Origin: Alphaproteobacteria bacterium | GTDB lineage: Bacteria > Pseudomonadota > Alphaproteobacteria > SHVZ01 | DNA length: 51,680 bases | Assembly (NCBI GenBank): GCA_016869285.1 | Contig: VGEN01000011.1 | Location: 1 to 51,680, forward strand | Direction: 5' to 3' | Part shown: positions 8,230 through 16,506 of the stretch, one piece after another | Numbering within the stretch: the first letter of the stretch is position 1 | Layout of the letters: every line of letters starts with the position of its first letter | Program-made: the position numbers and the translations under genes | The notes under the pieces: generated by a model | What the model saw: the letters and a program-made list of their open reading frames with translations, nothing else | Database searches by the model: none | What the model was told of the DNA's origin: nothing

Positions 8230-9639
8230 TCAGAGCTTCGGCCGCACCTGCGCCCAGGGTCGCACCTTCTCGAATGCGCGCGAGGCCTGCAGTACCGTGT
8301 CGTCGCGGAAGCGCCGGCCGACGATCTGGATGCCGACCGGAAGGCCCGCGGGCGTGAAGCCGCAGGGGCAGGTCGCCGCCGGGTTCCAGGTGAGATTGAA
8401 CGGATAGCTGAAGCCGGCCCAGCGGATCCAGTCCCACGGGTGCTGCTCCCAGTGCAGGGGGATCAGGTCGCCGGCGCGGAAGGCGGCGACGGAGAGCGTC
8501 GGCGTCAGCATGAGGTCGTAGCGGCGGAAGAACTCCTGGACCTTGTCTGCATATTCGAAGCGACGTAACCGCATCATCACATATTGAGCGGCCGTGTGGG
8601 AGAGACCCGCGCGCGTGCACGCGACGAGCCCGGGGTCCATGTGCCTCTCCCACTTGCCGAGGAGCGGCCCGAGGCTCGCTGCGTACCATGACGAGTAGAA
8701 GAACAGCTCCATGTCGGTCGGATCGCCCCATCCCGGATTGTCGACCTGCTCGACATGCGCGCCGAGCTCCTCGAAGGCCTTCACCGCCTTGGCGACGGGC
8801 CCGGCAACCTCCTGGTCGACCTTGAGGTAGCCGAGGTTCGGGCTGAAAGCGACACGTAGCCCCTTGATGCCTTTGTCGAGGCCTTTGAGATAGTCGGGCG
8901 GCGTTCCCTCCAGGCTGGTGGGGTCCCGATCGTCGGGCCCGGCCATGGCGTTCAGCATCAGTGCCGCATCGCCGACCGTGCGTGTCATCGGGCCGATGTG
9001 GGAGATCTGATCCGCGGCTACCGGCGGATACGCGGCGATGCGGCCGAAAGAAGGCTTCAGCCCATAGATGCCGCAGAATCCGGCGGGCATGCGCACCGAT
9101 CCGGCTCCGTCGGAACCCTGGTGAAGCGGGCCGACGCCGGCAGCCGCGAAGATCGCCGCACCGGTCGAGGAACCGCCGGCGTTGTATCCGAGCTTCCACG
9201 GATTGTGCGAGATGCCGGTCAGCGGGCTGTCGCCGCACCCCTTCCACCCAAGCTCCGGCACGGTCGTCTTGCCGAAGGAAATGGCGCCCGCAGCCGCCAG
9301 CCTCTCCGCCGCCGGCGCATCCACCTCGGGGACGCGCGTCGCGAACAGATGGCTGCCGCCCATGGTACGCACGCCCTTGGTGAACAGCAGATCCTTGAGC
9401 GTGATCGGGATGCCGTGAAGCGGGCCTAGCTTCTTCCCCTTCATCACCGCCGCTTCCGCCTTCTTGGCGCGCTGGCGTGCGGTATCCGCGGTCCAGGTCG
9501 CGATGGCGTTGAGCCTCGGATTCAAGGCCTCGGCGCGTTCGAGCACCGTGTCCATCAGCTCGACCGGCGACAGCTTCTTCCTGGCGATCATGTCGGCGAG
9601 CCTGGTCGCCGGCGTGAAGCAGAGCTCTTCCTTGTTCAT
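8230..9639 (-). CDS. Amidase signature enzyme
   Basis: A 469-residue cytoplasmic amidase. The Ser-cisSer-Lys triad is clear: Lys82 in GIPITLKD, the cis-Ser in AGGSSTGAA (about 157), and nucleophile Ser181 in GSDGAGSVRMPAGFCG. The start was set at 9639 (MNKEELCF) because GGGGAG lies directly upstream; a frame 19 codons longer has no Shine-Dalgarno sequence. It converges on the DUF3604 operon and is divergent from the lactonase gene. Amidases of this clade hydrolyse carboxamides or carbamates to acid and amine or ammonia; the substrate cannot be read, but AtzF- or GatA-like roles are not suggested by the neighbours. Confidence 0.9.
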   Translation of the reverse strand: MNKEELCFTPATRLADMIARKKLSPVELMDTVLERAEALNPRLNAIATWTADTARQRAKKAEAAVMKGKKLGPLHGIPITLKDLLFTKGVRTMGGSHLFATRVPEVDAPAAERLAAAGAISFGKTTVPELGWKGCGDSPLTGISHNPWKLGYNAGGSSTGAAIFAAAGVGPLHQGSDGAGSVRMPAGFCGIYGLKPSFGRIAAYPPVAADQISHIGPMTRTVGDAALMLNAMAGPDDRDPTSLEGTPPDYLKGLDKGIKGLRVAFSPNLGYLKVDQEVAGPVAKAVKAFEELGAHVEQVDNPGWGDPTDMELFFYSSWYAASLGPLLGKWERHMDPGLVACTRAGLSHTAAQYVMMRLRRFEYADKVQEFFRRYDLMLTPTLSVAAFRAGDLIPLHWEQHPWDWIRWAGFSYPFNLTWNPAATCPCGFTPAGLPVGIQIVGRRFRDDTVLQASRAFEKVRPWAQVRPKL

Positions 9640-9678
9640 CTCCCCTCCCCTGATCTGGTCCCCACTAGAGCAGGCCTG

Positions 9679-9709
9679 GTTCCGCTCGGATAGCAATCTT
9701 GTTCCGCTC
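9679..9709. promoter_or_regulatory. Direct repeat in divergent promoter region
   Basis: GTTCCGCTC occurs at 9679-9687 and again at 9701-9709, 22 bp apart (about two helical turns), between the divergent amidase and lactonase genes. The second copy extends to GTTCCGCTCCGAAA, a broken palindrome. It could be a regulator site; no adjacent regulator gene exists to assign it. Confidence 0.3.
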
Positions 9710-9767
9710 CGAAATGCCTGCCTGCTAGGGTCAGGGTTCCGAGCTACCCATACAGCCGAGAGCCGAC

Positions 9768-10787
9768 ATGAGCCTGAAGACGATCGTCTACGTCTCCCAC
9801 GCCGATGGCGGCGATGTCCATGCGATGGAGATGAACCCGGAGAGCGGCGACCTCTCTCTCATCGAGAAGATCCCGGTCAGCGGTGTCGCCATGCCGATGG
9901 CGGTCAGCCCGGACCGGCGCTACCTCTATGTCTGTCTGCGCTCGGAGCCCTACTCGGTCGCGAGCTTCCGCATCGACCCGGAGACGGGCCGCCTCTCGCC
10001 GATCGCGACCACGCGGCTCCCCGACAACTTCGCCTATATCAGCACGGACCGCGGCGGTCGGTTCCTGCTCGGCGCCTCGTTCGCGGGCAACAAGATGGCC
10101 GTCAACCCGATCGGCCCCAATGGCTGGGTCCAGGAGCGGCCGGTGCAAGTCTTCGGCACGCCGCGGAACGCGCATTGCGTCGTCGCCGATCCGTCGAACC
10201 GCTTCGTCTACGTGCCGTGCCGCGACGGCAATGCCCTGGTGCAGCTTCGCTTCGATGCGGCGACCGGCATGGTCTCTCCCAACGATCCGCTCTTCGTTGC
10301 CGCTGCGACAGGAGCCGGTCCGCGCCACGCCGCCTTCCACCCCAACAACGCCTTCCTCTATCTGCTGAACGAGACCGACGGCACGGCCTATGCCTACGCG
10401 GTCGATGCGACCTCAGGCACGCTTTCTCTCAAGCAATCCGTCGATGCGAAGCCGCCAGGCCTCACCGGAAACCCGGCTGCCGCTGACATTCACCTGACGC
10501 CGGACGGCCGCTTCCTCTACGGCACGGTGCGGGCCTCGAACACGATTGCCGGTTTCAAGGTCCATCCCGAAACCGGGCTGCTCGATCTCATCGGCCACTG
10601 GCCGACCGAGGAGCATCCGCGCGGCTTCAACATCTGCACGCGTGGACGCTTCCTCTATGCGGTCGGGCTCCATTCCCACCATCTGCAGAGCTACCGTATC
10701 GACGGCGAGAGCGGGAAGCTCAAGCCGCTGAAGCGGCTGGCGATGGGCCAGGGTCCGAACTGGATCGAGATCGTCGACCTGCCCTAA
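9768..10787 (+). CDS. Lactonase family protein (seven-bladed beta-propeller)
   Basis: A 339-residue protein of the YbhE / 6-phosphogluconolactonase-like propeller family (Lactonase, PF10282). Repeating blades are visible as D-x-R-Y-L-Y or N-R-F-V-Y blocks (PDRRYLYVCLR, SNRFVYVPCRDGN, NNAFLYLLNET, PDGRFLYGTVR, RGRFLYAVG). No signal peptide is seen, so it is probably cytosolic. It stands alone: its stop overlaps by 4 nt the stop of the converging binding-protein gene. Members open sugar lactones or muconolactone-type compounds; given nearby aromatic-catabolism genes the latter is possible but unproven. Confidence 0.85.
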   Translation: MSLKTIVYVSHADGGDVHAMEMNPESGDLSLIEKIPVSGVAMPMAVSPDRRYLYVCLRSEPYSVASFRIDPETGRLSPIATTRLPDNFAYISTDRGGRFLLGASFAGNKMAVNPIGPNGWVQERPVQVFGTPRNAHCVVADPSNRFVYVPCRDGNALVQLRFDAATGMVSPNDPLFVAAATGAGPRHAAFHPNNAFLYLLNETDGTAYAYAVDATSGTLSLKQSVDAKPPGLTGNPAAADIHLTPDGRFLYGTVRASNTIAGFKVHPETGLLDLIGHWPTEEHPRGFNICTRGRFLYAVGLHSHHLQSYRIDGESGKLKPLKRLAMGQGPNWIEIVDLP

Positions 10788-11770
10788 CGGCCGAAGACCT
10801 TGGCCGCCCGCGCCACCGCCGCTTCCGGCACGGTGACGCCCACCTCCTTCGCCGCTTCGAGATTGACCTGCAGGTCGTAGACCGAGGCCTCGACCGGCTT
10901 CAGCGTGCCGGGGTCCTTGCCGAGCAGGACGGGAATTGCGAGCTCCTTCGCCCAACCCTTGCCGGCCTCGTATTGGTTCTGCGCCATCGCGGCGATGGCA
11001 CCGCGCTGAACCACCGAAACGTCGAGGGCGAAGAGCGGCTTCTTCGCATCGCGCGCCGCCTTTACGACCGCCTCATAGGCCGAGGAGACAGTGTTGTCCT
11101 GCGCCGTCAGGATCGCATCGACCTTGGTCACGAGCGTATCGGCCGCGGTCTTGACTTCGGCCGAGGAGGCGACGGTTGCCTCGACCCAGGTGAGGCCGCG
11201 CTTCTCGGCTTCGGCCTTGGCGATCTTGTTGAGGTTGATGGAGTTGGTCTCGGACGCGTTGTAGAGCGTGCCGACCGTCTTCATGCCGGGCTTGATCTGC
11301 AGGAAGAGGTCGAGGCTGCGGCCGACCGGCGGGATCGAATAGTAGCCGGTGACGTTAGTGCCGGTCGGCTTGTCGACAGCCGGGACGACCCCCGCCTCGA
11401 CCGGATTGGTGACGCAGCCGAAGACCACCGGTGTCTTGCCGCCTTTGGCTAGCTGGATCGTCGCCATCACGTTCGGCGTCGTGCAGGGCGCGAGCAGATC
11501 GACGCCCTCCGTCAGGAATTTCTGCGCGATGTTGCGCGCGTTGCCGACGTCGCCCTGGGCGTTCTGGTAGTCGAGCACGAGATTCTTGCCGACGACGAAG
11601 CCGGCTGCGGCAAGCTCGTCGACGAAGCCCTGCCGGGTCGCGTTCAGCGCCGGATGGTCGACGATCTGCGAGAAGCCGACCTTGTAGGTCTTTCCGGGAA
11701 CCGGCTGCTGCGCCGTTGCCGGCTGCGCCAGCGCTCCGGCAAGCAATGCCAGGGTGAGGAGTCTCAGCAT
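10784..11770 (-). CDS. ABC importer substrate-binding protein (TrpX-like)
   Basis: A 328-residue periplasmic binding protein of the ABC_sub_bind family (PF04392, TrpX type). It has a signal peptide ending in ATAQQ at about residue 21 and the family blocks VGFSQIVDHPALN and the APCTTPN / FGCVTNPVEAG region. A strong Shine-Dalgarno sequence (AGGAGG) precedes the ATG. It is the last gene of the UbiD-permease-ATPase-SBP operon, 18 bp after the ATPase. The family is best known for tryptophan or tyrosine uptake in Gram-positives; alphaproteobacterial members have varied ligands. Here an aromatic acid feeding the UbiD enzyme is the most economical guess. Confidence 0.87.
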   Translation of the reverse strand: MLRLLTLALLAGALAQPATAQQPVPGKTYKVGFSQIVDHPALNATRQGFVDELAAAGFVVGKNLVLDYQNAQGDVGNARNIAQKFLTEGVDLLAPCTTPNVMATIQLAKGGKTPVVFGCVTNPVEAGVVPAVDKPTGTNVTGYYSIPPVGRSLDLFLQIKPGMKTVGTLYNASETNSINLNKIAKAEAEKRGLTWVEATVASSAEVKTAADTLVTKVDAILTAQDNTVSSAYEAVVKAARDAKKPLFALDVSVVQRGAIAAMAQNQYEAGKGWAKELAIPVLLGKDPGTLKPVEASVYDLQVNLEAAKEVGVTVPEAAVARAAKVFGR

Positions 11771-11788
11771 GGTTGTTCCTCCTTGATT

Positions 11789-12583
11789 TCAGGACAGCAG
11801 CAGGCGGTCATCGGCGAGGTCGCGATGCCCCGCCTCGTGGAACTTGCGGACGAGGCCTTCGACCGTCAGCGCCGCCTTCGCCGCGCCAGCCGCCTCGAAG
11901 ATGATGCGCCCGCGGTGCATCATGACCAGCCGGCTGCCCCAGCGGATCGCATCCGCCATGTTGTGCGTGATCATCAGCGTGGTCAACCGGCGCTCCCGGA
12001 CCAGCCGATCGGTCAGCCCCATGACCAGCTCTGCGGTCTTGGGGTCGAGGGCCGCCAGATGCTCGTCGAGCAGCAGCAGTCGCGGATTCGCCAGCGTCGC
12101 CATCAGGAGCGCAATGGTCTGGCGCTGACCGCCGGAGAGCAGGCCCATACGAGTTTCCAGGCGCCCCTCGAGACCGAGCCCCGTCTCCTTCAGCGCCGCA
12201 CGAAAATTCTCCCGCAGGACCGGGGTCACCGCCCGGCGGAGCCCGCGCACCCGTCCGCGCTTGGACGCCATCGCCAGGTTCTCCTCGATGGTCATGCCGG
12301 CGCAGGTGCTGTCATTCGGGTCCTGGGCGATGCGGCCGAACCAGCCGGCGCGGCGGTGCACCGGATCGCTCGTGATGTCGCGGCCGTCAAGCAGGATGCG
12401 GCCCGCTTCCGGCCGAACCAGCCCGACGATCGCCTTGAGCAGCGTCGACTTGCCGGCGCCGTTGGAGCCGATGACGGTGACGAAGTCGCCATCGCCGATC
12501 GTCAACTCGACATCTTCAAGCGCACGCACCTCGGAGGCTTCTCCGGCGAAGAAAGTCTTGGTGAGACTCTCGAGCGTCAGCAT
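11789..12583 (-). CDS. ABC importer ATP-binding protein (TrpZ-like)
   Basis: A 264-residue ATPase. Walker A is GSNGAGKST, the signature is LLSGGQRQT, Walker B is RLLLLDEHLAALD and the switch histidine is in MITHN. The start at 12583 (MLTLESLTKTF) overlaps the permease stop by one base (TGATG), giving translational coupling; the frame stays open further upstream, but that part lies inside the permease gene. The Walker B aspartate-glutamate is followed by His rather than the usual Pro (DEHLAALD), as in several members of this importer class. It energises the adjacent permease and binding protein. Confidence 0.9.
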   Translation of the reverse strand: MLTLESLTKTFFAGEASEVRALEDVELTIGDGDFVTVIGSNGAGKSTLLKAIVGLVRPEAGRILLDGRDITSDPVHRRAGWFGRIAQDPNDSTCAGMTIEENLAMASKRGRVRGLRRAVTPVLRENFRAALKETGLGLEGRLETRMGLLSGGQRQTIALLMATLANPRLLLLDEHLAALDPKTAELVMGLTDRLVRERRLTTLMITHNMADAIRWGSRLVMMHRGRIIFEAAGAAKAALTVEGLVRKFHEAGHRDLADDRLLLS

Positions 12584-13482
12584 CAGCCGAATCTCAGCCG
12601 GTGCCGAAACCTCGGCAGCGCCAGCGCAAGCAGCAGCAGGACCGCGGTGATGAGCTTCAGGTCGATCGGCTGCAAACCGACATAGAGCGCTAGCACGACC
12701 AGCAGGCGGTAGATCAGCACGCCGACGATGGCGGCGAAGATCCACACGCCGATCGTACGATCGGCGAAGATCGCCTCGCCGATCAGCACCGCAGCGGCGC
12801 CGGTGACCAGGATCCCGATGCCCATGCCGATATCGGCGAAGCCGTGGTTCTGCGCGACCAGCGCCCCGGACAGCGCGATCAGGAAGTTGGAGAGCCCGAG
12901 GCCGACCATCTTGGTCCAGTCGGTATCGACGCCGAGCGCCTTGATCATCGTCTCGTTCTCGCCGGTGGCGCGCACGGCAAGCCCGAGATCGGTGCGCAGG
13001 AACGCCGCCATGGCCGCGGCGACGACGGCGACGAAGACCGCGAGGATCGCGATGTTGGCGACAACGCTTTCGCGCAAAGGCAGTCCGAAGGCGTTGAGCG
13101 CGGCGACGATGTCGCCGAACACCGATGGCGTGGTGAGAAGGGGCGTGTTGGCCCTGCCCATGACCCTGAGGTTCACCGTATAGACCGCGGTCATGACGAT
13201 GATGCCGGCGATGATCGCGTTGATGCGGAGCCGCGTGTGGACGAGCGCCGTGACGATGCCGGCGAGCGCGCCGGCCAGCGCGGCGGCGAAGGTCGCGGCG
13301 AAGGGATTGACGCCGGCGACCAGAAGCGCCGCGGCCACGGCGCCGCCGAGCGGATAGCTTCCCTCGGCGGTGAGATCAGGAAAGCGGAAGAAGCGGAAAG
13401 TAAGCAGCACGCCGAGGCCGAGGAAGGCGAAGAGCAGTCCCTGCTCGAAGGTGTTGCCGATCAGGGTCTGGACGATGTTCAT
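12583..13482 (-). CDS. ABC importer permease (TrpY / branched-chain type)
   Basis: A 299-residue inner-membrane permease (BPD_transp_2) with about eight hydrophobic segments. The family-typical block RFPDLTAEGSYPLGGAVAAALL is seen near residue 33 and the cytoplasmic loop with LRTDLGLAVRATGENE near 165, which contacts the ATPase. It lies 3 nt after the UbiD gene and overlaps the ATPase start by 1 nt. A single permease gene implies a homodimeric channel, normal for the TrpXYZ class. Confidence 0.9.
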   Translation of the reverse strand: MNIVQTLIGNTFEQGLLFAFLGLGVLLTFRFFRFPDLTAEGSYPLGGAVAAALLVAGVNPFAATFAAALAGALAGIVTALVHTRLRINAIIAGIIVMTAVYTVNLRVMGRANTPLLTTPSVFGDIVAALNAFGLPLRESVVANIAILAVFVAVVAAAMAAFLRTDLGLAVRATGENETMIKALGVDTDWTKMVGLGLSNFLIALSGALVAQNHGFADIGMGIGILVTGAAAVLIGEAIFADRTIGVWIFAAIVGVLIYRLLVVLALYVGLQPIDLKLITAVLLLLALALPRFRHRLRFG

Positions 13483-13485
13483 GCG

Positions 13486-14811
13486 TCAGCCGCGCTTGAA
13501 ATAGTCTTCCAGCCTGATCCGGTCCTCACCGGGAATGCGGCGGCGCTCGAACTCGGCTTCACGGCCGAGCGGCTTGGTCGCGTCGACGATCAGCTTGCCC
13601 CAATGATCGCGATGCGGATCGCGGTAGAAGCCGGGCACGTCGGCGATCACGGTCGTTCGCGTGTCCGCGCGGCCGCGGGTCAGGAACGCCCACCAGACAT
13701 CGTGCAGATCGTGGATGTCGACATCCTCGTCGACGACGATCACCGCCTTGTTGTAGTCGAGATGCGAGCCGATCGCCGCCATCGCAACGTGCCGCGCCTG
13801 GCCTTCGTAGGTCTTCCGGATCTTGACCACCGTGCAGAGCAGGGTCGCGTGCACGGAAACGTCGAGCACGCCGCGCGCCTGGCCGATCAGCGCCTTGTAG
13901 ATACGCGCCGACGTCGCTTCCTGCAGAAGCACGATATCCTCGGGCGAGCCGCAGAGGAGCCCATGAAAGATCGCGCCGCCGCGATGGCTGACATGCGTTA
14001 CCTTGAAGACGTGATTGTCGCCGACCGGCACGTAGTAGCCCATGAACTCGCCGAAAGGGCCTTCCGGCCGGCGGATATTCGGCAGGATCTCGCCCTCGAT
14101 GACGATCTCGGTGTCGGCCGGCACCGTCAGGTCGATGGTCCTGCAGGGCCGCATCTCGACCGGCCTGCCGCGGATCTGGGCGGCCGCCGAGAGTTCGTCC
14201 GTCTCGATCGGCAGAGAGGCCGCGGCGGCGAGGAAGATGTCCGGCGCCGTGCCGATCAACGCCGCCGCCGGCAACCCCTTCCTTTCGGCCTCGGCCTTCT
14301 GGTGGTAGCGTGTCAAGTCATGCGTCGTACCGAGGCGGATGCGCAGCTCCTCGTCGTTCACATACATCGCACGGTGGAAGGAGAGGTTGGCGACGCCGGT
14401 CTCAGGGTCCTTCGCCAGGAAGATCGCCGAGGTGAAGTAGGGGCCGGCATCCCGCTCCCAATAGGTGATCTGCGGCAGCGCCGACATCGTCGTCTCGCGG
14501 AGGTCGCCCGGCATCGGCACGGGCTTGAGGAAGCGCTCTTCGCTCGCCTGCATGCCCTGGCAGAGATCGAGCCAGCGGCGGCTGAAGCTGCCGTCGGCGG
14601 CTCCGACCATCTCGTGGATTCGCCGCCGGCTGCCGTAGAGGTTGCTGACCACCGGCATAGCGGCGCCGCGCACCTTGCGGAACAGGATCGGCAGATCGTC
14701 GCGCGCCTGAGAGTTCTTGATCACGGCGGAGAGCTCGAAACGCGGGTCGACCTCGCGCTCGACCACATGCATCTCGCCGCGCGCCATCAGCCGTTCGACA
14801 TAGTCCCGCAT
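13486..14811 (-). CDS. UbiD-family prenylated-FMN decarboxylase
   Basis: A 441-residue (de)carboxylase. The catalytic set is recognisable: Arg147 in LSFHRAMY and the Glu250 / Glu255 pair in RPEGPFGEFMGYY, equivalent to the Arg-Glu-Glu of Fdc1. The start at 14811 (MRDYVERL) is chosen because the family begins there; upstream codons run into the divergent promoter. These enzymes decarboxylate aromatic or alpha,beta-unsaturated acids with prFMN made by UbiX; no ubiX is visible in the window. It is the first gene of a four-gene operon with an ABC importer, and is divergent from a PhyH gene. Housekeeping ubiquinone synthesis is unlikely given that context and a length shorter than E. coli UbiD. 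Confidence 0.88.
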   Translation of the reverse strand: MRDYVERLMARGEMHVVEREVDPRFELSAVIKNSQARDDLPILFRKVRGAAMPVVSNLYGSRRRIHEMVGAADGSFSRRWLDLCQGMQASEERFLKPVPMPGDLRETTMSALPQITYWERDAGPYFTSAIFLAKDPETGVANLSFHRAMYVNDEELRIRLGTTHDLTRYHQKAEAERKGLPAAALIGTAPDIFLAAAASLPIETDELSAAAQIRGRPVEMRPCRTIDLTVPADTEIVIEGEILPNIRRPEGPFGEFMGYYVPVGDNHVFKVTHVSHRGGAIFHGLLCGSPEDIVLLQEATSARIYKALIGQARGVLDVSVHATLLCTVVKIRKTYEGQARHVAMAAIGSHLDYNKAVIVVDEDVDIHDLHDVWWAFLTRGRADTRTTVIADVPGFYRDPHRDHWGKLIVDATKPLGREAEFERRRIPGEDRIRLEDYFKRG

Positions 14812-14920
14812 ATCGGTCCTCCGGCTGCGGACCCTATCGGCCGCCCGGCGTTCCGGCAACGGCCCGTCGGGCGTGACGGAACTGCCCGTTCGTGCGAGGC
14901 TCCCGGCGGGAGATAACGTC

Positions 14921-15754
14921 ATGCCCAAGATCCTCTCCGACGAGGCCGTGAAGGCCTACCACCGCGACGGCTACTACGCCCCGGTCCGCGTCATGAGCGA
15001 GGCCGATGCCGGCCGATACCGCGCGTCGCTGGAGGCGCATGAGGCCAGGACCGGCGCACCGCTGCAGTCGAATTGGCGGCACAAGACGCATCTGCTCTTC
15101 ACCTGGGCCGACGAGCTCGTCCACCACCCTAAAATCCTCGATGCGGTCGAGGACGCGATCGGCCCGGACCTCCTGTGCTGGACCTCGACCTTCTTCATCA
15201 AGGAGAAGAAGAGTCCCGGCTTCGTCTCCTGGCACCAGGATTCGACATATTGGGGTCTCGACCCGGCCGACGTGATCACCGCCTGGGTCTCCTTCACCCA
15301 TTCGAACCCGGTGAGCGGCTGCATGAAGGTCATGCCAGGCACTCATGTCGGTGAGCAGATCCCTCACAACGACACCTATCACAAGGACAACCTGCTCTCG
15401 CGTGGCCAGGAGGTCGCGGTCGAGGTCGACGCCTCCAAGGCCGTCGACCTGGTCCTGAAGCCGGGAGAGATCTCGCTGCATCACATCAAGCTCGTCCACG
15501 GCTCCGAGCCCAACACCAGCGACGACCGCCGCATCGGCATGGCGATCCGCTATATCCCGCCGCATGTGCGCCAGCTCAAGGTGACGGACTCGGCGATTTT
15601 GGTGCGCGGCAAGGACAAGTACGGGCACTTCCTGGCCGAGCCGCGCCCGAAGGCTGACATCGACGAGGCGGCGCTCGCCGCCCACAAGACCTCGGTCGAA
15701 CGCCAGATCGGCGCGCTCTATTCAGGCACCGACAAGAAGGTGTTCAGAGCGTGA
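14921..15754 (+). CDS. Phytanoyl-CoA dioxygenase (PhyH) family enzyme, copy 1
   Basis: A 277-residue Fe(II)/2-oxoglutarate-dependent oxygenase. The metal triad is intact: His105 and Asp107 in SWHQDSTYW, and His193 in LVHGSEPN; Arg203/204 in DDRRIGMAIRY probably binds 2-oxoglutarate. GGGAG upstream supports the ATG at 14921; an upstream in-frame GTG (14873) lacks one. It starts an overlapping series with an SDR, an MFS transporter and a SelA-like enzyme. Bacterial members hydroxylate diverse small molecules, including amino acids and quaternary amines (EctD) and phosphonates. It is divergent from the UbiD operon with about 110 bp between the start codons. Confidence 0.9.
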   Translation: MPKILSDEAVKAYHRDGYYAPVRVMSEADAGRYRASLEAHEARTGAPLQSNWRHKTHLLFTWADELVHHPKILDAVEDAIGPDLLCWTSTFFIKEKKSPGFVSWHQDSTYWGLDPADVITAWVSFTHSNPVSGCMKVMPGTHVGEQIPHNDTYHKDNLLSRGQEVAVEVDASKAVDLVLKPGEISLHHIKLVHGSEPNTSDDRRIGMAIRYIPPHVRQLKVTDSAILVRGKDKYGHFLAEPRPKADIDEAALAAHKTSVERQIGALYSGTDKKVFRA

Positions 15755-16506
15755 GTGGGGGCGTGAGCAAGGTCGCGATCGTCACTGGCGGCGCCCGCGG
15801 CATCGGCCGCGGCTGCGCCCTGGCGCTCGCCCGCAGAGGCTTCGACATCGTGCTCGTCGACCGGCTCGAGCCCGAGATGGAACGCACCGCCGGCGAGATC
15901 GTAGCCGAAGGTCGCAGTGCGCTCCGCTTCGCCGCTGACGTCGCCGAACATGCGCGTGCACGCGAGATCGTCGATCGGGTGGCGAGGGAATGGGGACGCA
16001 TCGACTTCCTGCTCAACAATGCCGGCAAGTCGATGCCGAAACCGATTGTCGAGATCACTGAGGAGGAGTTCGACCGCACCATCGCGATCAACCTGAAAAG
16101 CTGCTTCAACTATATCCACGCGACCGCGCCGATCATGCTGCGCCAGGGCGGCGGGCGTATCGCCAGCATGTCCTCGCTCAACGCCTATACCGGCGGCGTC
16201 ACTAGCGCCGTCAGCAAGTTCGCCTATGCCGCAGCCAAGGCCGGCATCCTCGGCATGACGCGCGCGCTGGCGAAGGAGCTGGGACCGACAATCTCGGTTA
16301 ACGCGATCTGCCCCGGCGTGATCAAGACCGAGCTCGGCAACGCGCTGACCAAGGCGCGCGAGCCCGAGCTGATCAAAGGCATCGCGCTCGGGCGACTGGG
16401 CTCGCCAGCCGATGTCGCCGAGTTCGTCGCCTTCCTCGCCACGGTGGAGCCGAACTTCATCACCGGCCAGGACTTCAAGATCGACGGCTTCCAGTGGGTG
16501 ATCTAG
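15751..16506 (+). CDS. SDR-family NAD(P)-dependent oxidoreductase
   Basis: A 251-residue classical short-chain dehydrogenase. The cofactor motif is TGGARGIGRG (residues 12-21), then NNAGKS; the catalytic set is Ser141/142, Tyr159 and Lys163 (YAAAK). The GTG start at 15751 overlaps the PhyH stop (GTGA); a GTG four codons later is an alternative. The preceding dioxygenase would make an alcohol, which this enzyme could oxidise to a ketone; that order is inference from the coupling. Confidence 0.92.
   Translation: MSGGVSKVAIVTGGARGIGRGCALALARRGFDIVLVDRLEPEMERTAGEIVAEGRSALRFAADVAEHARAREIVDRVAREWGRIDFLLNNAGKSMPKPIVEITEEEFDRTIAINLKSCFNYIHATAPIMLRQGGGRIASMSSLNAYTGGVTSAVSKFAYAAAKAGILGMTRALAKELGPTISVNAICPGVIKTELGNALTKAREPELIKGIALGRLGSPADVAEFVAFLATVEPNFITGQDFKIDGFQWVI

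Noticed and set aside
12844..14916. Open frame of about 690 codons on the plus strand opposite the permease and UbiD genes.
   Set aside because: Product is rich in Asp, Arg, His and Glu with no domain; the minus-strand genes are clear.
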